This document shows positions 5,320 through 9,212 of a DNA stretch of 9,212 nucleotides, piece by piece. The notes beneath the pieces are model-generated. The model did no database searches. It was not told the DNA's origin and saw nothing but the letters and a program-made list of their open reading frames with translations. The DNA comes from Roseimarinus sp035271585 (GTDB taxonomy: Bacteria > Bacteroidota > Bacteroidia > Bacteroidales > Prolixibacteraceae): positions 1 through 9,212 of the forward strand of contig DATERL010000032.1 of the NCBI GenBank assembly GCA_035271585.1, read 5' to 3'. The position numbers and the translations under genes were made by a program. The first letter of the stretch is position 1. Each line of letters begins with the position of its first letter.

Positions 5320-5844
5320 TTAGGGATATATCAATAATTGAGGATCGTTGGGCTTTAGGTAGAGGTTTAGTTCAGGCAGTTCTACACTAATGTAGCGTAC
5401 CTTAAACGAAACCAAGTCTTCGGCTTTTTTGATCAACTGGTTAATATAGTTATGGTCGAGCTCGCTACCTACCAACAGCACATCAATTACATTGCTTTGA
5501 ATGCCCTGTGCAAAATCGCCCGTAATGTAGGCGCGTTCAAGGTGCCCAACGTTGGCAATTACCTTTTCAATTAAGGTATCGATGCCCACGTATTTTAGCA
5601 AAAGCTTATGAATGTCGTTGAAGAAAGCATGCTTGGTGTTGGCTTTAAAGTATTTTCGGTTACCAACCGTTTCCGACTCAATGAGCCCCGCCTCCTCAAA
5701 ACGGTTGAGCTCAACCCTGATGGCGTTGGTAGATTCACCAAACTCGCTCTCTAAACTACGCAGGTAGGCTTTAGTCTGGGAGTTGATAAAGAATTTTACC
5801 AACAACTTGACCCTTGTTTTTGATGTAATTAGGCTTTCAAGCAC
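5320..5844 (-). CDS. Winged-helix regulator with degenerate nucleotidyltransferase-like domain
   Basis: The N-terminal half (about 1-72 from the GTG) is an ArsR-like winged helix: TSKTRVKLLVKFFI leads, GESTNAIRVELNRFEEAGLI is the recognition helix, and ETVGNRKYFKANTKH is the wing. The C-terminal half (about 90-174) resembles a nucleotidyltransferase fold. The usual GSxARG...SDIDLLV pattern reads GDFAQGIQSNVIDVLLVG, so the serine and the second aspartate are missing and catalysis is unlikely. I recall this family from Bacteroidota, often near surface-polysaccharide genes; its target is unknown. An upstream TTG at 5880 is in frame, but those bases are part of the promoter's TATATTTG, so that start cannot be transcribed. 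GTG at 5844 gives MLESLITSKTR, the family-like N-terminus, 174 residues. It diverges from the Bax operon. Confidence 0.85.
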   Translation of the reverse strand: MLESLITSKTRVKLLVKFFINSQTKAYLRSLESEFGESTNAIRVELNRFEEAGLIESETVGNRKYFKANTKHAFFNDIHKLLLKYVGIDTLIEKVIANVGHLERAYITGDFAQGIQSNVIDVLLVGSELDHNYINQLIKKAEDLVSFKVRYISVELPELNLYLKPNDPQLLIYP

Positions 5845-5877
5845 GTTATTGAGTAATTTTTTGGTTCGATATAGCAG

Positions 5878-5908
5878 CAAATATAGGGTGGTTTAAATTA
5901 AATGTCAA
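5878..5908 (-). promoter_or_regulatory. Promoter of the winged-helix regulator gene
   Basis: On the minus strand TTGACA (5908-5903) is followed by 17 bp and TATATTTG (5885-5878), an exact match to the Bacteroidota -7 consensus TAnnTTTG. Transcription would begin near 5871, leaving a leader of about 25 nt before the GTG at 5844. Confidence 0.7.
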
Positions 5909-5954
5909 TAGGAACATGGAAAAATTAACGTTTGAAAGGGATTGTTGGATTTTT

Positions 5955-5983
5955 GTAGAAACGTAATATATTACGTTATTACG
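5955..5983. repeat. Palindromic repeat, AT-form copy
   Basis: GAAACGTAATATATTACGTT is palindromic and followed by ATTACG. It is preceded by GTTGGATTT, as at 2552-2561. It sits between the divergent regulator and Bax-like genes, upstream of the promoters for both. Confidence 0.8.
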
Positions 5984-6027
5984 TCATTACGAAGTTTCCT
6001 ATTTTTTTCGTTTCTCCATTTCTATTT

Positions 6028-6035
6028 TATCTTTG
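6028..6035 (+). promoter_or_regulatory. Candidate -7 element for the Bax-LRR operon
   Basis: TATCTTTG matches TAnnTTTG exactly. No clear TTTG -33 element is seen at the expected distance, only a T-rich TTTTTTCG near 6004-6010. Transcription would start near 6042, leaving about 85 nt before the GTG at 6128. Confidence 0.4.
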
Positions 6036-6048
6036 TGTTATATTCTGA

Positions 6049-6090
6049 ATGAAAAAGAAGATTACAAGCGTTCACCCATTAAGGGTGTGA
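6049..6090 (+). CDS. Possible 13-residue leader peptide
   Basis: ATG AAA AAG AAG opens a 13-codon frame (MKKKITSVHPLRV) ending in TGA at 6090. It begins about 7 nt after the predicted transcription start and 79 nt before the glucosaminidase gene, in another frame. The lysine-rich start is typical of real starts, but the frame is short enough to be chance. A degraded gene start is an alternative. Confidence 0.2.
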   Translation: MKKKITSVHPLRV

Positions 6091-6127
6091 GTTACATTAA
6101 TCGCTTTATAATTATACATTTAGGCAG

Positions 6128-6997
6128 GTGAAAAAGAACGATTTTCTTTTTGGTATTGTTGCATTAATTTTATTGGTTGTTTCGGTGCTTCATTATACCG
6201 AGGGCACCGAGCAGCTTTTATTTAAGGAATTGTCGATCAAAAATGGCGAAGAACTGATAGCAATTACCGATTCGTTAGTTGTGCCTGTTTTGTACGATAC
6301 ACTTATTGTCGATCGTTTTGCACCCACCGAAGTTCGAAAAAACCAGTTTATTAATCAGGTGTTGCCTGCAATTTTAATTGTACGCTACCAAACCGAACAC
6401 AAGAGTAAACGGGTTGAACAAATTATTCAAAACTTTAATAACAATCTAGCAGTATCGCCTTGCGAGGTAGCTTTTATCGATAGTATGATGAAACGCTATA
6501 ACGCAAAATCGTACGAAAACCTGTTGGTTCGAATGAAACCACACCCCACCAGTTTGGTATTGGCGCAGGCCATTGTTGAATCGGGATGGGGGCAGTCGCG
6601 CTTTGCTGCCGAGGGTTATAATTTATTTGGGATGTGGGGCGTGCCCGGTGATCCCAATATTTTGAAATCGTTGTACAGTAGGGGTGAACAGCAAATTTTT
6701 TTAAAGAAATATAACTCTATTGCCGAATCAATTGATCATTATTTTCTAACCATTGGAAGGAATAATGCCTATAAGGGATTCAGACAAAAGCGTTACAGCG
6801 AGCCCGATGTTTACGAATTGATTGGCTTGCTCGATAAATATTCCGAAAATGGAGAGGAATACATCCTAATGCTTAGAAAGATAATTGATTGGAACAATTT
6901 GTTGCAATACGACCATTATCAAATCGACCCAGCTTATTTACAACGTCAATCACTTCTCGAAGAGCTGTATTTTAAATTCAAAACAAAGTTTCGATAA
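6128..6997 (+). CDS. Bax-like glucosaminidase-domain protein
   Basis: The product would hydrolyse peptidoglycan at N-acetylglucosaminyl bonds in the periplasm, like other COG2992/Bax-type proteins. It has 289 residues: one N-terminal membrane segment (about 6-22, FLFGIVALILLVVSVLHY) and then the glucosaminidase domain (about 70-260). Diagnostic features are FINQVLPAILIV (74-85), SLVLAQAIVESGWGQSRFA (142-160) with the probable catalytic Glu151, GYNLFGMWG (163-171), YNSIAESIDHYFLTIGRN (195-212) and the closing GEEYILMLRKII. The segment lacks a lipobox or obvious cleavage site, so it is probably a membrane anchor. GTG at 6128 is the only usable start after the in-frame TAA at 6098-6100. It is followed after 21 nt by an LRR lipoprotein, so the two are probably co-transcribed. 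Bax was named in E. coli; the role here is inferred. Confidence 0.88.
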   Translation: MKKNDFLFGIVALILLVVSVLHYTEGTEQLLFKELSIKNGEELIAITDSLVVPVLYDTLIVDRFAPTEVRKNQFINQVLPAILIVRYQTEHKSKRVEQIIQNFNNNLAVSPCEVAFIDSMMKRYNAKSYENLLVRMKPHPTSLVLAQAIVESGWGQSRFAAEGYNLFGMWGVPGDPNILKSLYSRGEQQIFLKKYNSIAESIDHYFLTIGRNNAYKGFRQKRYSEPDVYELIGLLDKYSENGEEYILMLRKIIDWNNLLQYDHYQIDPAYLQRQSLLEELYFKFKTKFR

Positions 6998-7018
6998 CCT
7001 TAACCTTAAAGTATACAA

Positions 7019-8434
7019 ATGAACAGTTCCATTCACAAAATCTTATTGATCGTTATTATTTTTATTTCGGGTTGTGCAACACCTGGAGGTTTATTAAAAA
7101 CCAAAACCGAATTATTGAGTGAGAAAATTTACACCAGTTTAGACGAGGCATTATTGAACCCTTATGGTGTTGTGATATTGAAGCTTGAAAACGATAAACT
7201 GACCGAAGTACCATCAGAAATTATCCGTTTTAAAAACCTGCAAATACTTCATTTGGGCTATAATCAACTGAGCACTTTGCCTCCTGAGCTTTTTAAACTG
7301 AAAAAACTACAGCAACTTTATATCAGCAACAACAATTTTTGGAAAATCCCCGAAGGAATCAACAATGCAAAACAACTCGAAGTGATTGACTTGAGCTATA
7401 ATAAATTGCAGGTAGTTGATGCTTATTTGTACGATTGTACAATTTTGAAAAAATTAAACCTGGCGCAAAACGCTATCGAAAACCTGCCCGATAGCATCTC
7501 GAAACTGGTTCAACTCGAACAACTCGATTTATTCTCCAATAAATTAAAGCAATTGCCCTCCGATGTGGTGAAAATTATCAGCTTAAAATCGATCGATCTC
7601 GATTGGAACGAGCTGGAGTATTTGCCTGGTGGGTTTGGAGAACTTATTAATTTAGAAGTATTTAAAGCCGAAAAAAATCAGTTGAAAGCTTTACCTGAGG
7701 AATTTGGAAACCTTTTGAATCTCCGCGAACTAAAAATAAACGATAACCAGTTAAAGCATTTGCCCGAGAACTTTGGTCAATTAAAACAGTTTGATCAAAT
7801 AAACCTAAGCAACAACAGCTTAGTCTCGCTGCCGGTCTCGTTCAGTAATATGCTTCACCTCGAAAGTATTGATTTGTCGAACAATCAATTGGAGCAAGTG
7901 GCTGATTTTTCGTCGATGGACAAGCTTCAAACCATTAATTTACGCAATAACAAGCTGAGCAAAGTTAACGCATCATTTTTTAACGCACCACATTTGCAAT
8001 CCATCCATTTCAGCATCAATAAGATATCGACATTCACTGGCTCTTTTTTGTCTGATAATAATATTGTCGAAATTGAACTGGATATGAATAGTCTTGCTGC
8101 TATTCCATCGCAATTTTCAAATTTGAAAAAATTAACAACACTCAACCTTTCCGAAAACAGTATTAGCGAACTGCCGGCATTGGTCAACGATATGCAACAA
8201 TTGCAAACCCTGGATCTGTCACACAACCAACTCGAAGTTTTTTATAAAGTTGTGGCCCAACATCCTGCGCTGAGCGAGCTCAATTTTAGCCACAATAAAA
8301 TTCAACTTTTACCGCTCGAGTATGCCAAAATAGACAAGCTTAAACGCATCAACTTAAGCAATAATCCGCTTTATAAATGGCATCCCAAACAATTAAAATC
8401 GGCATTTAAACCAGGGGTTCTAATATTGAATTGA
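7019..8434 (+). CDS. Leucine-rich-repeat lipoprotein
   Basis: The 471-residue protein begins with a lipoprotein signal: hydrophobic ILLIVIIFI (8-16) and lipobox I-S-G-C19. No run of acidic residues follows Cys19, so surface export by the usual Bacteroidota signal is not indicated and it probably stays on the periplasmic side of the outer or inner membrane. From about Val51 to 463 it consists of 18 leucine-rich repeats of 23 residues (one of 22), consensus LxxLxLxxNxLxxLPxxFxxLxx. Unit 1 is VVILKLENDKLTEVPSEII; unit 18 lacks part of the pattern and caps the C terminus. No other domain is present, so a binding or scaffold role is likely; the partner is unknown. It follows the glucosaminidase gene by 21 nt with no promoter between, suggesting an envelope-related operon. 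Confidence 0.9.
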   Translation: MNSSIHKILLIVIIFISGCATPGGLLKTKTELLSEKIYTSLDEALLNPYGVVILKLENDKLTEVPSEIIRFKNLQILHLGYNQLSTLPPELFKLKKLQQLYISNNNFWKIPEGINNAKQLEVIDLSYNKLQVVDAYLYDCTILKKLNLAQNAIENLPDSISKLVQLEQLDLFSNKLKQLPSDVVKIISLKSIDLDWNELEYLPGGFGELINLEVFKAEKNQLKALPEEFGNLLNLRELKINDNQLKHLPENFGQLKQFDQINLSNNSLVSLPVSFSNMLHLESIDLSNNQLEQVADFSSMDKLQTINLRNNKLSKVNASFFNAPHLQSIHFSINKISTFTGSFLSDNNIVEIELDMNSLAAIPSQFSNLKKLTTLNLSENSISELPALVNDMQQLQTLDLSHNQLEVFYKVVAQHPALSELNFSHNKIQLLPLEYAKIDKLKRINLSNNPLYKWHPKQLKSAFKPGVLILN

Positions 8435-8476
8435 GGTACTGAGAATTGAGATTTAGGTGTTGGAAAGAAGACAACA

Positions 8477-8582
8477 AGATAAGAGACAATAGACTATAGA
8501 TAATAGATGTCAATGCCTAAATAACGTTGACCGATTTAACTTTCTTTTTATCTATAGTCTGTTACCTATTATCTTTGTCACT
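8477..8582. repeat. Inverted pair of AGAYTAT heptad arrays
   Basis: At 8477-8511 five 7-bp units follow one another: AGATAAG, AGACAAT, AGACTAT, AGATAAT, AGATGTC. The reverse complement of about 8548-8582 carries related units (AGATAAT, AGGTAAC, AGACTAT, AGATAAA). The arms share an exact 13-bp inverted match (8491-8503 with 8548-8560) and about 34 bp of looser pairing around a ~44-nt centre. TTTTT at 8582-8586 follows the right arm, so it might terminate transcripts of the LRR gene. Confidence 0.75.
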
Positions 8583-8635
8583 TTTTATCCATAATTCTTC
8601 GTGTTTATTTTTTTGCTTTTAAATTGTACTGTTTT

Positions 8636-8667
8636 ATTGATTGAGTGTGCTTTAAAAGCTAATTTTA
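8636..8667 (+). promoter_or_regulatory. Weak candidate promoter of the DRTGG gene
   Basis: ATTG (8636-8639), a 20-bp spacer and TAATTTTA (8660-8667) resemble the TTTG / TAnnTTTG pair, with A in place of the last G. It would give a leader of about 10 nt. A second site, TATCTTTG at 8570-8577, matches better but lies in the inverted heptad array. Confidence 0.3.
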
Positions 8668-8684
8668 CATTCTAATTAGATTTT

Positions 8685-9026
8685 ATGGAACTAGCTAAAG
8701 TAATCGAAATTGTAAATGCACGAATTGTGGCGGGCGAGTGTAATGGGACAATCGTTGAGAAGGGCTTCAGCTCCGATTTAATGAGCGACGTGCTAACCAT
8801 CGATACCGATAAAATTCTCTTAATTACAGGAACCTGTAACGTGCAAGCCATACGCACAGCCGAAATGGCCGATATTCAATGTATTTTGTTGGTGAGGGGC
8901 AAAATTGCAAGTCCCGAAATGAAAATAATTGCCGAAGAAAATAAAATGATATTATTGGAATCGAATTTATCGATGTTTCATGCAGTTGGTAAACTATACG
9001 GTGCTGGGCTAAAACCAGTTTATTAA
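8685..9026 (+). CDS. DRTGG-domain protein
   Basis: The 113-residue protein fits stand-alone DRTGG-domain proteins: KVIEIVNARIVAGE (5-18), the GFSSDLMSDVLTI core (27-39), LLITGTCNVQAIRTAEMADI (45-64), CILLVRGKIASPEM (66-79) and a C-terminal AVGKLYGAGL. The domain is a small alpha/beta module also found before phosphotransacetylase and in CBS-domain proteins; its ligand is unknown. Stand-alone versions are, from memory, encoded at the start of clusters with anti-sigma-like ATPases, PHP-domain proteins and [FeFe]-hydrogenase subunits in anaerobes. The next gene here is such an ATPase, overlapping by one base (TAATG), which supports this context. ATG 8685 is the natural start. Confidence 0.85.
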   Translation: MELAKVIEIVNARIVAGECNGTIVEKGFSSDLMSDVLTIDTDKILLITGTCNVQAIRTAEMADIQCILLVRGKIASPEMKIIAEENKMILLESNLSMFHAVGKLYGAGLKPVY

Positions 9027-9212
9027 TGATATCGCTTAAATACCATATCGAAGGGGGCGATTTTACAAGGGCCGGTTATGCTTCAAGTCAAGTGAAAAAA
9101 ACTTTGAAACAACTGGGCTTTGAACCTTCGTTAATTAAAAATATTGTTGTAGCGCTTTATGAAGCCGAGGTCAACATTGTTGCCCATGCCTGCAAAGGCG
9201 TTATCGACATCA
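9026..9212 (+). CDS. GHKL ATP-binding protein (anti-sigma/RsbW-like), 5' part
   Basis: The first 62 residues (MISLKYHIEGGDFTRAGYAS onwards) run off the window end. The N-box of GHKL ATPases is visible: VALYEAEVNIVAHA (42-55), with Glu46, Asn50 and His54 in the ExxxNxxxH spacing, preceded by a helix with Lys/Glu typical of the RsbW/anti-sigma branch. The G boxes lie beyond the window. The ATG shares its A with the TAA of the DRTGG gene, so translation is probably coupled. Regulation of a downstream hydrogenase or sensing locus is inferred only from the known pairing. Confidence 0.85.
   Translation, partial: MISLKYHIEGGDFTRAGYASSQVKKTLKQLGFEPSLIKNIVVALYEAEVNIVAHACKGVIDI

Noticed and set aside
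5845..5880. TTG start for the regulator
   Set aside because: The TTG is the end of the TATATTTG promoter element and would not be transcribed.
417..5983. Rho-independent terminators at each palindromic repeat
   Set aside because: Most copies lack a T tract after the stem and one is inside a gene. They behave as an interspersed repeat family, though some may affect transcripts.
7927..8226. Minus-strand ORF inside the LRR gene
   Set aside because: It is a shadow frame; the plus-strand repeats of the LRR protein are continuous through this region.
8672..8857. Minus-strand ORF opposite the DRTGG gene
   Set aside because: It is antisense to a clear family protein and has no family character.

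Overview
The window looks like a chromosomal accessory region of a Bacteroidota bacterium, probably an anaerobic member of the Bacteroidales/Marinilabiliales group. The grounds are: start codons without Shine-Dalgarno sequences, promoter-like sites of the Bacteroidota type (TAnnTTTG), a WbpA/WbpB-like surface-sugar gene pair, an AbiEii/small-partner pair of a type I associate with this phylum, a short lipoprotein signal, and many palindromic intergenic repeats. The phylum call is fairly firm; anything finer is inference.

Positions 1-665 hold no credible gene. They carry 7-bp tandem arrays, a ~110 bp direct duplication, a palindromic repeat and a ~105 bp structured repeat. Positions 666-5844 are all minus-strand genes. 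From left to right these are a GxxExxY-family PD-(D/E)XK protein inside a CCACAGAT repeat cassette, a UDP-GlcNAc 6-dehydrogenase (WbpA type), a WlbA/WbpB-like Gfo/Idh/MocA oxidoreductase whose EKP lysine is replaced by serine, an AbiEii-type nucleotidyltransferase toxin overlapped by its small partner gene, a ~670 bp repeat-filled gap, and a winged-helix regulator with a degenerate nucleotidyltransferase-like tail. From 6128 on, genes are on the plus strand: a Bax-like glucosaminidase, an 18-unit leucine-rich-repeat lipoprotein, then after a 250 bp gap a DRTGG-domain protein and the start of a GHKL ATPase. The last two look like the first genes of a locus of the kind found next to [FeFe]-hydrogenases.

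The most distinctive content is the repeat system. At least eleven copies of a ~22-28 bp palindrome occur, in two consensus forms (GAGACGCACTA and GAAACGTAATA half-sites). They differ at three positions in each arm, and the other arm is changed to match in every case. One copy lies in frame inside wbpA, and another supplies the last codons and stop of the AbiEii toxin gene. A second repeat of ~105 bp occurs as an inverted pair at 450-556 and 4713-4815, bracketing 4.2 kb with the sugar genes and the toxin pair. The GxxExxY gene sits between exact 17-bp direct repeats like a small cassette.

Functionally, WbpA and the WbpB-like protein would act in sequence on UDP-GlcNAc toward a uronic-acid sugar nucleotide for surface polysaccharide, if the second enzyme is still active. 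The Bax-like protein and the LRR lipoprotein form an envelope operon. The regulator and the Bax operon are divergently transcribed from a shared 283 bp region, with a strong promoter for the regulator and a candidate one for the Bax operon.
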